This document shows, piece after piece, positions 40,147 to 48,732 of a DNA stretch of 64,000 bases. The stretch comes from a virus. Under the pieces are notes generated by a model. That model worked only from the letters and a program-made list of their open reading frames with translations, was not told the origin of the DNA and did no database searches. How positions within the stretch are numbered: position 1 is the first letter of the stretch; every line of letters starts with the position of its first letter. Location of the stretch: IMG/VR virus record IMGVR_UViG_3300030518_000006, positions 32,774-96,773 of that record, one strand, 5' to 3'. A program made the position numbers and the translations under genes.

Positions 40147-40728
40147 TCAGAGCGCCACTGTCCAGGGATTCGGGAAGGCGATGGCATCGGCGTGCTTGTG
40201 GAAATTATGCTCGTTGATCCCCTGCTTGAGCAGCATCTGCTTGGTGTACTCGATGGGATTCGCGTTCTGGGTGGACTGGGCGTTGACGAACTTCAGGAAC
40301 TGGATCAGCACGAGCGCCTTGACCCGGTCGACCACCAAGCCGCCCTCCGTCGCGTCCTTGTCCCCTTGCCAGAACCGGAGATAACCACCTTTGGTCTGCT
40401 CCGTGTAATGGATGTCCTCGGCCAGGTTCCAGCTGGCGGCCCGGACATCGACGCAGACATTCTTCCACGCCAGGCGCTTGGCCTTGTACATATCGAGGCT
40501 GAATCCCATGAAGGCCTTGATCTGCTCCTGGGTGGCGAGCAGCTGGCGGTCGGCCGCACCCGCGAGACCCTTCGACGAGCCCTTCAGGGCCTTGATGTTC
40601 TCCTCGATGCACGTCCGCAGCTCGGTGTTGTTCTTCGCCTCGGCGGTGCTCTCCAGGAACATGCTGTAGGCGTCCATCCATTGGAGGAGCGAGAGGGGTT
40701 GCGCGCCGGGGGTGAGGATCTTGGACAT
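40147..40728 (-). CDS. Hypothetical protein
   Basis: 193 aa, helical with one Trp-rich stretch (ASWNLAEDIHYTEQTKGGYLRFW). No recognised motif. It lies between the recombinase and an alpha/beta protein, in the operon with two nucleases. Confidence 0.6.
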   Translation of the reverse strand: MSKILTPGAQPLSLLQWMDAYSMFLESTAEAKNNTELRTCIEENIKALKGSSKGLAGAADRQLLATQEQIKAFMGFSLDMYKAKRLAWKNVCVDVRAASWNLAEDIHYTEQTKGGYLRFWQGDKDATEGGLVVDRVKALVLIQFLKFVNAQSTQNANPIEYTKQMLLKQGINEHNFHKHADAIAFPNPWTVAL

Positions 40729-40729
40729 G

Positions 40730-41131
40730 TCAGTCGTCGCTTTCGTCTTCGATCGTGCCGATGGCGATCAGGAACAGGGCGTAGCCACGGGGCCAGCCCT
40801 CCCCGTGAGTCTCCTGGATGTGGACCATCCTGGTCTCGACCGGGACATACATCTGGGTGTCGCTGTTGATCTTCTGCAGGTCGGCCAGCACCCGCCCCAG
40901 GATCGGCTCCAAGCCGCGCACCTGGGTCGCGTGGATAGGCACCACATAGGGCTGGATCAGCAGTGGTGACCCGATGCCATCCTCGGCCAGGGCGAGGGAG
41001 AGCACCAGGGCGCCATCGAGCTGGCCCTGGGAGACCCCGGTGACGTTGTTGGAGAAGGCGAAGTCCTGGAGGCGCTTGTTGAACCCGTCGATGGATTCGG
41101 CACCTTCCGGGTGGTAGGTGAAGATCTTCAT
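40730..41131 (-). CDS. Hypothetical alpha/beta protein
   Basis: 133 aa (FTYHPEGAESIDGFNKRLQDFAFS; GALVLSLALAEDGIG; MVHIQETHGEGWPRGYALFLIAIGTIEDE). Compact; family unknown. Its start is coupled to the preceding gene by ATGA. Confidence 0.6.
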   Translation of the reverse strand: MKIFTYHPEGAESIDGFNKRLQDFAFSNNVTGVSQGQLDGALVLSLALAEDGIGSPLLIQPYVVPIHATQVRGLEPILGRVLADLQKINSDTQMYVPVETRMVHIQETHGEGWPRGYALFLIAIGTIEDESDD

Positions 41132-41925
41132 GGTTTAGAATCCTTCTCCGCCTGACCGGCGAGGTCCGCCTCGCCGGCGGGGGCGGGTGGGAGAGTGGGA
41201 AGAAGCGCGGTCTCATCCGTCGCGCGAACACCCCCTGCGGCGGCCTCTGCTCGCTGCCGGGCATGCTCCTGCGCCAGCACCTGCTCGAATGGAATCTGCA
41301 CCCCGCCCAGCATCTTCTCCACCGCCGAATCCACCGGCACCACCCCCGCAGGCCGCGACGCCGCCTTCACCACCAGACCCCCGGCACCATCCGGGGGAAG
41401 CTCAAACGCCACGTCCATCCCATACTTCTCCCGCAGCGCTTGCTGCTGGGAGATACGGCTGAACTGGTAGAAGCTCAGGGGGTCACCCACGATCAGATCG
41501 TCCCCGTGCTCGGTATTGGGCGACGCCGCGAGCCATGCCGGGCATTGCGCCTGGCGGCCATCATGCATCTCGACGACCCCGGGGCACTTGATGACCTCGT
41601 TCTCCTGCCCGTCGATGAACACCCGGACAATCTTGCTGAAGTCCGCCCGCGGGGCGACCTCAGCCTGGCACTTCGGGCACTTCAGGCCGCATTCGGCGAT
41701 CTCTTGACGCGGGACGCAGTAGACCTCGTGACTGTTGCCCCCGGCCCCCTCCCCGTGGACGCGCATGTGCCGGTCGTGTGGCGGGGCCCAGGGCACCTCC
41801 CCGGCGATCCGCTGCAGCCAGGCGAACTGATCAGTCCCCCGTGTCCACCACCGGATGGCCCAGAGGGCCCCCAAGAAGGCGGCAATGCCACCAACGAACG
41901 ACAGCACCATCCATAGCCACATCAT
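41128..41925 (-). CDS. Membrane-anchored Zn-type protein
   Basis: 265 aa from ATG 41925 (ATGA overlap). One N-terminal span (MMWLWMVLSFVGGIAAFLGALWAI); a Cys site at about 75-85 (CGLKCPKCQAEV) and further cysteines at KCPG and QCPAW; Ala/Pro-rich C-terminus. Might anchor DNA-processing proteins to the membrane; function unknown. Confidence 0.6.
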   Translation of the reverse strand: MMWLWMVLSFVGGIAAFLGALWAIRWWTRGTDQFAWLQRIAGEVPWAPPHDRHMRVHGEGAGGNSHEVYCVPRQEIAECGLKCPKCQAEVAPRADFSKIVRVFIDGQENEVIKCPGVVEMHDGRQAQCPAWLAASPNTEHGDDLIVGDPLSFYQFSRISQQQALREKYGMDVAFELPPDGAGGLVVKAASRPAGVVPVDSAVEKMLGGVQIPFEQVLAQEHARQRAEAAAGGVRATDETALLPTLPPAPAGEADLAGQAEKDSKP

Positions 41926-42311
41926 GTGAGCAACCCTTCCCAGAAGCCTGGTGTCGCCATCAGTTCGCCCTGGCAGATCCGATTGCCGCGGCGGGACTCG
42001 AGGTAGTCGATATGGAGGGACCAGCGCTTCCACGGCACCCGCACCCCGCCCTCAGCCATGTGCACGTCGACCACCCGCACCCGCATCCCGGCCATCTGCA
42101 TCCGGTCGATCTGGAACTCCTGGACTCGGGAGAGCGGTTTGCCGTGAGCCTTGGCCTCGACCCATGCAGCACCGTAGGTGAGATGACTGAATACCAGGTC
42201 TGGGGTGCCGCCCTTGATCGGCTTGAGATACGACCACCACCCGTCGCGGGAAAAGACCTGGGTGAAGCACTTGGTCAGGCGCCGCTTGAACAGGGACTCT
42301 GGCTGTGGCAT
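41922..42311 (-). CDS. VRR-NUC nuclease
   Basis: 129 aa, full-length for this small phage family. Catalytic pattern: GGTPDLVF, then AAWVEAKAHGKPLSRVQEFQIDRMQMAGMRVRVVD (PD...ExK...Q). Cuts branched or flap DNA in characterised relatives. Together with the RecB/Cas4-like gene it forms a recombination or replication module. Confidence 0.8.
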   Translation of the reverse strand: MPQPESLFKRRLTKCFTQVFSRDGWWSYLKPIKGGTPDLVFSHLTYGAAWVEAKAHGKPLSRVQEFQIDRMQMAGMRVRVVDVHMAEGGVRVPWKRWSLHIDYLESRRGNRICQGELMATPGFWEGLLT

Positions 42312-42331
42312 CTATGTAGGGTTACGTGTCC

Positions 42332-42592
42332 CTAGGCAGAGTCAAGGCCCCTCGCCGGAGTGGATGGGACGGGCGTCCTGATCACCTGGGTGGCGCTCAG
42401 CTGAATGGCCTTGGTATCGAGCGCCTCGACCAGGGCCCAGACGATCGATGAGAAGCTCCGGTCAGGATGGCGCTTGCGGAGCCGGGTGACCATCGCGCGC
42501 TGCCTCGGGGTGGACCACAGGGTCAACGTCCGATTGGGCCGGGAACTGGACCGCGACGCAGACGGTACGGGTGGTGCGGGCTTGGCAGGCAT
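42332..42592 (-). CDS. Small basic hypothetical protein
   Basis: 86 aa. Ser/Pro-rich N-terminus, then a helix-turn-helix-like middle (TPRQRAMVTRLRKRHPDRSFSSIVWALVEALD). Possibly a DNA-binding regulator; weak call. Confidence 0.5.
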   Translation of the reverse strand: MPAKPAPPVPSASRSSSRPNRTLTLWSTPRQRAMVTRLRKRHPDRSFSSIVWALVEALDTKAIQLSATQVIRTPVPSTPARGLDSA

Positions 42593-42601
42593 GGATGGTC
42601 C

Positions 42602-43600
42602 TCAGGCGAGGGGTGCAACGGGCAGGCGGACGGGCCCGGCAGCCTTGACAGCGCGGGCGCGGGCGACGTTGTAGACGCGCCCTGGGGGCGGCATGAAGAG
42701 CTTGAAGCAGTCGACAGTATGGCGACACCAGGTGCGCGTGCAATGGTCGCCGACCACAGGGTACGTATGCTGTAGCACGGCATCACTCATCAGGAACCGG
42801 CAGAACCCGGCGACCTGCTCGGCGTAGAATATCATCTCCGGCTTGGTGAAGTCGATCCAGACCAGGCTCGCCCACTTGGCCTTGAGCGAGTCGACATAGA
42901 GCACCCAGACCCGCTGGCATCCGGTCAGCAGGTGATAGGCTGCCATCTGGGGCAGATGATCCGGGTTGATCCACCCACCCTTGGTCGGCTTGGCCGTGGT
43001 CTTCAGGTCCCCGACCACAAGCCCATCCTGGGTGCGGAAATCGGTGTGCCCGGTGACAAAGTCGTTGGCCCATTCCTCCTCGGCCAGGTACGGTTCCCCG
43101 TCCGCCGGCACCGGCATCTTGCCCGCGGCCAGGGTCGCCGTCGCGCGCACCGCGCTCTGGGTGATCGCCCGGTCGTTGTTGAAGAGCTTGGCCGCCATCG
43201 TCCAGTCTGCCGCCCGCGGCTGGTAGCACCGGGAGTCGCCGGCCAGGAACGCACTATAGGCCGCCCCCACGTCCCCGCCGAAAAACTCACAGGCGATGTC
43301 CACGAGGTGCTGCTCATCGCCGGTCAGGTCGTAGTCCTGGCCCGTGGCATCGCGCCGGTCGAGGTCCATCAGGAACGCATCGATGTCACGCACCATCTGC
43401 TTCTTGGGGAACAGGCAGCGCATGCCATCCTGCAGGGTGAAGTGCCCGCAGGTGCCCAGGTCGCTGTTCCCCGGGCTGACACGCTCGATCGGCGCCGGGA
43501 GTTCGCCCTCGTACACCTTGCGATCTTGCACCGCGCGCCAGGTGCAGCGCATGTAGCCACCGAGAGCGGAGGCGCGGGGTTTCCAGGGTTTCTTAGTCAT
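42602..43600 (-). CDS. PD-(D/E)XK nuclease, RecB/Cas4-like
   Basis: 332 aa. Core GHTDFRTQDGLVVGDLKTTAKP...HLPQMAAYHLL is the H-D-(D)xK-QxxxY pattern of RecB-type exonucleases. A late Cys group (HCTRTWCRHTVDC) with CTW near the start could hold an iron-sulfur cluster as in Cas4/AddB. Phage relatives process DNA ends in recombination. Start ATG 43600 overlaps the previous stop (TGATG). Confidence 0.75.
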   Translation of the reverse strand: MTKKPWKPRASALGGYMRCTWRAVQDRKVYEGELPAPIERVSPGNSDLGTCGHFTLQDGMRCLFPKKQMVRDIDAFLMDLDRRDATGQDYDLTGDEQHLVDIACEFFGGDVGAAYSAFLAGDSRCYQPRAADWTMAAKLFNNDRAITQSAVRATATLAAGKMPVPADGEPYLAEEEWANDFVTGHTDFRTQDGLVVGDLKTTAKPTKGGWINPDHLPQMAAYHLLTGCQRVWVLYVDSLKAKWASLVWIDFTKPEMIFYAEQVAGFCRFLMSDAVLQHTYPVVGDHCTRTWCRHTVDCFKLFMPPPGRVYNVARARAVKAAGPVRLPVAPLA

Positions 43601-43740
43601 CACCAGCCCTTGGGATAGTCCCCGCGCTTCTTGCGCTTCTTCTGCTGCGGTTTGCCAAACACCCGCTCCCAGCCGCGCTCGAACCGCTGCCGTTCCTCGC
43701 GCGATGCACCGCGCCGCTGGGAGCCTTTGCCGTTGGACAT
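43600..43740 (-). CDS. 46-aa SNGKGSxR family small protein
   Basis: Begins MSNGKGSQRRG and ends KKRGDYPKGW; contains FERGWERVFGKP. Similar tiny basic proteins starting SNGKGS are frequent in phage recombination/replication clusters. Both ends overlap neighbours as TGATG. Confidence 0.65.
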   Translation of the reverse strand: MSNGKGSQRRGASREERQRFERGWERVFGKPQQKKRKKRGDYPKGW

Positions 43741-44219
43741 CAGGAGTCGACGATGCTGCTGGTCTCGGTGGTCTGCTTCGATGCCATCGCGGAGCCGGTC
43801 TGGTAGCCGGGGTTGTTCGGATTGGTCAGGGGGACCGATTCATTGACATTGACCGTACGCTGGAAGGTCGGCGAACGGAAGACGGTGCGTGTGATCTCCT
43901 TGAGATCGTTGGCCCGCTGATCGGCGATCGTCACCCTGAGCGCGGCCATCTCCTCTTTGTGCCGGATCTCGCGCTCACGCTCGATGATCGCGGCCTCCTT
44001 CGCGGCGAGCTTGGCCTCCTCACCCTTGATCTCTGCCCGCTGGCTATCGAGGGTCTCCTCCTGCCGGAGTCGCGCCTTCGCATCTGCCAGGTCAGCCTTG
44101 GTGGTGACGAGGTCCCGCGCATCCTTCTCCGCCTGCTCGAGCCGCTTGCGCAGCACCTCTCCGACCTCGGCCGAGAGGTTCTTCTTGATCGCGTCCTGGA
44201 GATCGTGTTCGAGTGCCAT
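43740..44219 (-). CDS. Coiled-coil protein
   Basis: 159 aa from ATG 44219, preceded by AAGGAAC. Residues 10-110 form a long charged coiled coil (KRLEQAEKDARDLVTTKADLADAKARLRQEE...KEEMAAL). The tail is polar. Could be a scaffold or accessory to the 386-aa protein upstream. Family unknown. Confidence 0.6.
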   Translation of the reverse strand: MALEHDLQDAIKKNLSAEVGEVLRKRLEQAEKDARDLVTTKADLADAKARLRQEETLDSQRAEIKGEEAKLAAKEAAIIEREREIRHKEEMAALRVTIADQRANDLKEITRTVFRSPTFQRTVNVNESVPLTNPNNPGYQTGSAMASKQTTETSSIVDS

Positions 44220-44254
44220 GGATGGGTTCCTTGGATAGGGTAGGTACCACAAAC

Positions 44255-44280
44255 GCCACCGGCCCCTCAGGACCGGTGGC
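44255..44280. promoter_or_regulatory. Hairpin between operon genes
   Basis: GCCACCGG and CCGGTGGC form an 8-bp stem with a 10-base loop between the 386-aa and coiled-coil genes. No strong T-run follows on either strand, so this is more likely an mRNA processing or attenuation site than a full terminator. Confidence 0.5.
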
Positions 44281-44310
44281 TGCAGAGCCGCATCGTGGAT
44301 GGCGCAGGGT

Positions 44311-45471
44311 CTAGCGTCGCCCTGCAATCTGGGCCAATGCGTCCATGGCCTCGGCGGACATGCTGAACGTGCCCCACTCCTTGATCGACGCGAGGAGGTC
44401 AGGATTCTCCCCGTGCTCGGCGAGGAACTGGTTGAACGCGGCCTTCACCCCGTCGATCTCGCCACCGACCACGCTCTGGCGGACCTGGATGTAGTGCTCG
44501 TCCCAGGTCTGGGTCTTGGACTGCATCTGATGCTTGGCCGGGTTGAACAGCACCGGGGTCGCCTGGGGCGTGCCGTTCGGAAAGGCAGCGAGCAGCTCTT
44601 TGCCGGTCATCAGGGCGCAGTCATAGGTGCCCGTGGTCTGGACAGCGAAGATTCCGGCGTGCGGGTCGTACATCAGCAGTTCGAGCGTCATGCTCGGGTG
44701 GCCGAGCGGGTCGAATTCATCCTGGGTGCTGCGGTTGCGGAAGGTGTACACCTGGACGGCGTCCTGGGCGATGCCGACCGCTTCGAGCTCGTCGTAGGGG
44801 ATGACACTGCGGGAGCGGGGGGACTGCTTGGGTGCGTTCTTGTTGAAGGCCTTGGGCCAGATCAGCACATTGTAGCGATAGCCCAGCAGGATCGCCGGGA
44901 AGGGATCCGTGCCATTGGCACCCTGACCCTTGCCGCGGGGGAGATCTGCGTTGGTGCCCTCGGGATTCATGTCGTGGAATTCAAAGTTCCCGCCGCTATC
45001 GCCCCCGGTCAGGTAGATCGTGGGGAAGATGTTCGGCTCGCCGGCCGGGCGGACGCCTTCCTCGACCACGTTGAGCGCGGTCTTGGTCGGGGCGGATGGG
45101 TTGAGCAGGGCCAGGAAGCCGATGGGGCGGGAGAGGGTTTGGGGCTGGGGAGCGGCAGGGACCTGGGCAGCAGGGGCGGGAGAAGGCGCCTGCGCGGCGG
45201 GCGCCGCCTGGGCAGCAGGGGCGGGTTGGGATGCTGCGGCGGCAGCTGCGGCTGCTGCGGCGGCACCACGGCGACCGCGGCCGGGGGTTGCGGCGCCCGT
45301 GGTTGCGGCGGGCTGCTGCGGGGGCGCACTGGTGACGGCCGGCAAGCCGGTGGCTGCGGCAGCAGGTTGGAGAGTGCCACCGGTCGGGGGCGGCGGGGCG
45401 GCAGAGGTAGCAGGGGCTGCGGCAGCAGCGGCCTTGGCGGCGCCGGCCTTGCGGGGGTCATTCCAGACCAT
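44311..45471 (-). CDS. 386-aa protein with Ala/Pro-rich N-terminus
   Basis: Residues 1-112 are Ala/Pro-rich and disordered. Residues 115-386 form a folded domain (IGFLALLNPSAPTKTALN; LGYRYNVLIWPKAF; VQVYTFRNRSTQDEFDP; LELLMYDPHAGIFAVQTTG). It follows its own promoter with GGAG before ATG 45471 and precedes the nuclease genes. A single-strand-binding or recombination partner role is possible, but no family is recognised. Confidence 0.6.
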   Translation of the reverse strand: MVWNDPRKAGAAKAAAAAAPATSAAPPPPTGGTLQPAAAATGLPAVTSAPPQQPAATTGAATPGRGRRGAAAAAAAAAAASQPAPAAQAAPAAQAPSPAPAAQVPAAPQPQTLSRPIGFLALLNPSAPTKTALNVVEEGVRPAGEPNIFPTIYLTGGDSGGNFEFHDMNPEGTNADLPRGKGQGANGTDPFPAILLGYRYNVLIWPKAFNKNAPKQSPRSRSVIPYDELEAVGIAQDAVQVYTFRNRSTQDEFDPLGHPSMTLELLMYDPHAGIFAVQTTGTYDCALMTGKELLAAFPNGTPQATPVLFNPAKHQMQSKTQTWDEHYIQVRQSVVGGEIDGVKAAFNQFLAEHGENPDLLASIKEWGTFSMSAEAMDALAQIAGRR

Positions 45472-45503
45472 ACGTAGACTCCATAGTGGTGGGTGAGGCG
45501 CGC

Positions 45504-45532
45504 ACTATGGAGAGGCTATGGAGGGGTGTCAA
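45504..45532 (-). promoter_or_regulatory. Sigma70-type promoter of the nuclease/recombinase operon
   Basis: Minus strand: TTGACA (45527-45532), 17-base spacer, CATAGT (45504-45509). TCCATAG occurs twice, in the spacer and at the -10. A related arrangement is found at 63073-63099. It drives the 386-aa gene and probably everything to 38 kb. Confidence 0.7.
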
Positions 45533-45545
45533 GGGGGAAGTTGGA

Positions 45546-46163
45546 TTACCGGCCCTCTGCGTATTTCGCCATCGCTGCGCTGATATCTTTCTTGACTGTG
45601 GGCCACGTATAAACGTATTTGTAGTGACCGTGGTCCTTGTCGGCTTCGGCGAAATGCTTGAGCGAACGGGTGATCTGGTCGACCGACAGCTTCGGTATCA
45701 TGTCCCTTGCGGCCTCGATCTGCTTCTTCAGCGGCCATCCATTCTTCATAAGGACGTGGACGTCGTAGAAATCTTTTCGGGTCCCCCGATTCGCGATGGC
45801 CAGGATCTTCATAGCTGCCAACGTCTTGAGGGAAGCAAAGGGCGCTCCCGAGGTACCCCTCTCGACGTCTGCCTTGTAATCGAACCTGAGGAAGCTCAAA
45901 CGCACACCACGCACCGTGATATGCAAAGAGTTCGAACTCTCACTGATCAATTTCGGTTCGAGATCGGCTTCTCGAAGCAGAGTCATCAAAGCCCTGGTAT
46001 CGAAGTTCCGAAGCGTAAACCAATCGAGATCTTCCGAGTCCCGATGATTGAACCGGAGGGACATATTGGATCCGCCGACGAGAAAGAACTTGTTCTTCTC
46101 GCAGAACCCGGCGAGGTCCTTCAGTACTTCACGTTTGTGCTTGGACAGTTTCAACCGCGCCAT
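45546..46163 (-). CDS. AbiEii-type nucleotidyltransferase toxin
   Basis: 205 aa from ATG 46163. FFLVGGSNMSLRFNHRDSEDLDWFT gives the GGS...D-x-D nucleotidyltransferase core. LKTLAAMKILAIANRGTRKDFYDVHVLM is the family's second conserved region. AbiEii proteins block growth by adding nucleotides to RNA in some members. It overlaps the antitoxin-like gene by 13 bases. More AT-rich than neighbours. Probably shuts out competing phages. Confidence 0.7.
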   Translation of the reverse strand: MARLKLSKHKREVLKDLAGFCEKNKFFLVGGSNMSLRFNHRDSEDLDWFTLRNFDTRALMTLLREADLEPKLISESSNSLHITVRGVRLSFLRFDYKADVERGTSGAPFASLKTLAAMKILAIANRGTRKDFYDVHVLMKNGWPLKKQIEAARDMIPKLSVDQITRSLKHFAEADKDHGHYKYVYTWPTVKKDISAAMAKYAEGR

Positions 46164-46420
46164 GGGATCCAGCCTTTCATCCAGCGTTCGCAGGTGGCCA
46201 AAGGGATACCGAGAATAGCCCCCCACAAAATCAGCACGTGCTCATCGAGAATGCGGCCTTTCGACTCCACAACATACCGGCGGAGCTCCGCCCGATCATG
46301 GGTCTTCAGCAAACGGCGCCAATCGGCCAGCTTACCAAACATCATAATCCGGGCTGCTCGGAGCTCCCGGGAGATCCCCTTCTTGGGGTCGACATCCCAC
46401 AAATATGCGACTTTCTGCAT
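46151..46420 (-). CDS. Antitoxin-like partner of the AbiEii protein
   Basis: 89 aa from ATG 46420. Begins MQKVAYLWDVDPKKG, a pattern seen in small genes beside AbiEii/DUF1814 toxins, followed by a helical body (ARIMMFGKLADWRRLLKTHD). The gene order (small gene first, overlapping) is that of a toxin-antitoxin pair. The antitoxin role is inferred from position. Confidence 0.55.
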   Translation of the reverse strand: MQKVAYLWDVDPKKGISRELRAARIMMFGKLADWRRLLKTHDRAELRRYVVESKGRILDEHVLILWGAILGIPLATCERWMKGWIPWRG

Positions 46421-46449
46421 GGTTTCATTGTACCCGGCGGCAGCGGGGA

Positions 46450-46641
46450 TCAAGCGCTGAACGCGATCGGTCCCCGCGTGGTGTGGGCGATGGGGCGTGG
46501 TTTCCCCTTGTCTTTTTCTTTTGCTGGCGCAGGCGGCAGCGCATGGTGCGGGCTATAGGCGCTTTCCCAGAGCGGTGGAATCCGCAACCAGTGCTTCGGG
46601 TGAAAGTCGTCGTAGATGAGACGGCGGTGAGCGCGGCTCAT
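46450..46641 (-). CDS. 63-aa hypothetical protein
   Basis: Starts ATG 46641 in an ATGA overlap with the glycosyltransferase stop. Begins MSRAHRRLIYDDFHPKHWLR, with a Lys/Pro-rich second half. No family recognised; coupling supports it as real. Confidence 0.5.
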   Translation of the reverse strand: MSRAHRRLIYDDFHPKHWLRIPPLWESAYSPHHALPPAPAKEKDKGKPRPIAHTTRGPIAFSA

Positions 46642-47291
46642 TGGTTGATGAACCGCAGGAAGGTCAGGTAGTTTTCGGCTTGGCTGATGAAGTGCCCGGC
46701 GCCCTTGCAGAGAACGTAGTTGCGGTGGCGGTGGCAGGTGACGACGGGGAGATCGTATTCGAGAATATAGGTCGGGACGCTGACACTGTGCGCCACGTGC
46801 GACATGCCAGAACAGATTCCGACGAACAAGACAGATGTTCGCATCGCCCAGATCGATTTCTCCAGGCCGAGATCCTTGCCCGCGATCACGACGGCGAACC
46901 CGTGCCGCTGCGCCCACAGATTGATCGTGACGATATCACCAGGCGGCGGGTTCTTCAGCTCGGGGGTCGATGCCCCGTCGAATTGCACTGTAATCTTGTT
47001 ATCGCGAGGGCCGAGGCTCCACTGGTGCTTCGCCGGTATCATAGGCGCGGCCCAGACCGCGTATCCATCGAGCTCCGTGTTCGGCTCGTCGTCGACCAGG
47101 ATAATCTCGTTGTCGAAATACTGCTGGTCCATCGCACGCAGGACCGCCTCTTGCATCGCGCGCAGGCTCTGTCCATGCTGGACGGTCGACAGCAGGATCG
47201 GGCCAGGACGCTGGATGCGGGCAAGCAGCTGGATCGTAGCCCAAACATCGCCGAGGCCATAATTCCAATTCCTATAGATGGTATTTGGCAT
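46638..47291 (-). CDS. GT9-like (heptosyltransferase-type) glycosyltransferase
   Basis: 217 aa; AAGGAAG precedes ATG 47291. N-terminal NYGLGDVWATIQLLARI and C-terminal SVLFVGICSGMSHVAHSVSVPTYILEYD resemble the acceptor loop and nucleotide-sugar site of GT9 enzymes (D/C-SGxxHxA). Short for the family (usually above 300 aa). Could change host surface sugars. Confidence 0.55.
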   Translation of the reverse strand: MPNTIYRNWNYGLGDVWATIQLLARIQRPGPILLSTVQHGQSLRAMQEAVLRAMDQQYFDNEIILVDDEPNTELDGYAVWAAPMIPAKHQWSLGPRDNKITVQFDGASTPELKNPPPGDIVTINLWAQRHGFAVVIAGKDLGLEKSIWAMRTSVLFVGICSGMSHVAHSVSVPTYILEYDLPVVTCHRHRNYVLCKGAGHFISQAENYLTFLRFINQ

Positions 47292-47382
47292 TGAACTTCC
47301 TTTCGAAGTCATCCACGCCTTCGCAGACGGTGGCCCACATATCCCCGAAGCCGCCGCCGAGGATGTCCCAGACGATGCTCAT
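47272..47382 (-). CDS. 36-aa small protein
   Basis: ATG 47382 overlaps the GH130-like stop (ATGA); it ends 20 bases inside the glycosyltransferase. Reads MSIVWDILGGGFGDMWATVC... and may be a coupling peptide. Its GDMWAT resembles GDVWAT of the next protein. Confidence 0.4.
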   Translation of the reverse strand: MSIVWDILGGGFGDMWATVCEGVDDFERKFNAKYHL

Positions 47383-48182
47383 AGCGCGCCCCTGTTGAGT
47401 AGCCGAAGGTGGAGCGCCTTAGCGCGTTTATCGTCTTCACCATAGGTGACGAGGAACGAATCCTCGAGGCAGAGCAGGCCACACGGGAAATGGACGCTGG
47501 TACCGCTGTGCCCGAGAAAGGGTTTATTTGAGATGCCGATCACCTGGAAGGGTGGTTCGGCAGAAAAGCTGTACATGCCCATATAATAGTTCGATGTGTG
47601 GAAAGCTGAGTAATAGCGCCCATTATAGAGCGCTGGCGGGGTTCCGCCGCGAAGCTGCTTACCGTCTACCTCCCAGTCGTTGGGGAACGGGGTGGAGTGG
47701 ATAAGGGCGAACGCGCCGTCCCAATCACACTCATAGATGCGGTGCGGGTTGATGGAGTAGATGCATAGCAACCGCCCGTGGTAGTCAAAGAACTGCCAGT
47801 TCTTTTCATAGCGCTCCGGCGTGAACTTGAATTCCACTTCCCGCTCTATGGATAAGTCCGCATTGAACCGGCATATCCGCATCCGGATAGGGCCGTCCGT
47901 ATGTGTGTACGAGCCGCAGAGCGCCCCGCGATGTGTGAATAGGCGGAGATCTTCGAGCCGGATGTCCTTGGTGCCGACAATACGTGACGACTCGATCTGA
48001 AGGCGCGAGTCGAGCAGGCAGATGCCCGTCCTGCTCTGCATCTGATGCCCGAACCGGTACGACAGATAGCAGCTATCACCCTGCCGAGCGATTCCGCAGT
48101 TGTACTTGGTCTCCTCTGACGGAGCAAGTTGATCTCCCGGGAATTCGATGAGTGCTGACGGAGAAAAGGACAGACGATCCAT
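47379..48182 (-). CDS. GH130-like beta-propeller protein
   Basis: 267 aa. Blade motifs of the GH130/GH43 five-bladed propeller: KDIRLEDLRLF, EKNWQFFDYHGRLLCIYSI, GGTPPALYNGRYYSAFH, HFPCGLLCLEDSFLVTYGEDD. GH130 enzymes split or make beta-mannosides. Key acidic residues seem present (the Asp of EDLR). It may trim or sense host surface glycans and lies next to a glycosyltransferase. Confidence 0.6.
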   Translation of the reverse strand: MDRLSFSPSALIEFPGDQLAPSEETKYNCGIARQGDSCYLSYRFGHQMQSRTGICLLDSRLQIESSRIVGTKDIRLEDLRLFTHRGALCGSYTHTDGPIRMRICRFNADLSIEREVEFKFTPERYEKNWQFFDYHGRLLCIYSINPHRIYECDWDGAFALIHSTPFPNDWEVDGKQLRGGTPPALYNGRYYSAFHTSNYYMGMYSFSAEPPFQVIGISNKPFLGHSGTSVHFPCGLLCLEDSFLVTYGEDDKRAKALHLRLLNRGAL

Positions 48183-48186
48183 TGGC

Positions 48187-48696
48187 CTATCGCTTCACGA
48201 ACATGTTGCCGCCGTCCTCGATGAGTGTCGACTCGTCTTTCACGGTCAAATAGAATTCGGGCGTCCCTTGAAGAGTCAGCCGGTTGCCTCTGAGGGTATA
48301 CTTACCTGCTCGGCTGAGGTAGGAGTTGGTGTAGGTCATGTCGGGCTTGAGCACGATCGTCACGGTGCCATCCGCCTTGATGTAGGTTCCCGCCAGCTGC
48401 TGTTCAATCGTCGGTGCAGGCGCCGCCTTGGCCGGCAAATCCTTCTCGATCTCGGCGATGCGGGCCTTCACCGCCAGGGCCCCATCTAGATCCCCCTTCT
48501 TGGTCGCCTCCGCCTGGCTCTTGGTCAGCGCCGCGATCAGGGCCTTGCGGATCACCACGATATCGGCCTCGGCTTTGGCCAGGAGCTTGGTGGCGTCGGC
48601 GGGGAGTTTCGACGGCGGCGGGGACTCGTCGGCGACGAGGCAGTAGGGGTCGCAAGCGGCGGTGAGGCCGATGATCATCAGGATGAGGCGCAGCAT
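48187..48696 (-). CDS. Probable lipoprotein
   Basis: 169 aa. Signal peptide MLRLILMIIGLTAAC with a lipobox (TAAC, C15). Then a helical coiled part (ADIVVIRKALIAALTKSQAEA...) and a C-terminal beta unit (GTYIKADGTVTIVLKPDMTY...GKYTLRGNRLTLQG). Phage lipoproteins commonly block superinfection; here that is inference from its position in an accessory island. Confidence 0.65.
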   Translation of the reverse strand: MLRLILMIIGLTAACDPYCLVADESPPPSKLPADATKLLAKAEADIVVIRKALIAALTKSQAEATKKGDLDGALAVKARIAEIEKDLPAKAAPAPTIEQQLAGTYIKADGTVTIVLKPDMTYTNSYLSRAGKYTLRGNRLTLQGTPEFYLTVKDESTLIEDGGNMFVKR

Positions 48697-48732
48697 GGGT
48701 GACTCCGGGACAAGGGTTGGTAGGTGAGAGGA

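Noticed and set aside
46450-46917. 155-aa minus-strand frame covering part of the glycosyltransferase
   Set aside because: Its upstream half is a shadow of the GT9-like gene; only the last 63 codons (46450-46641) have independent support.
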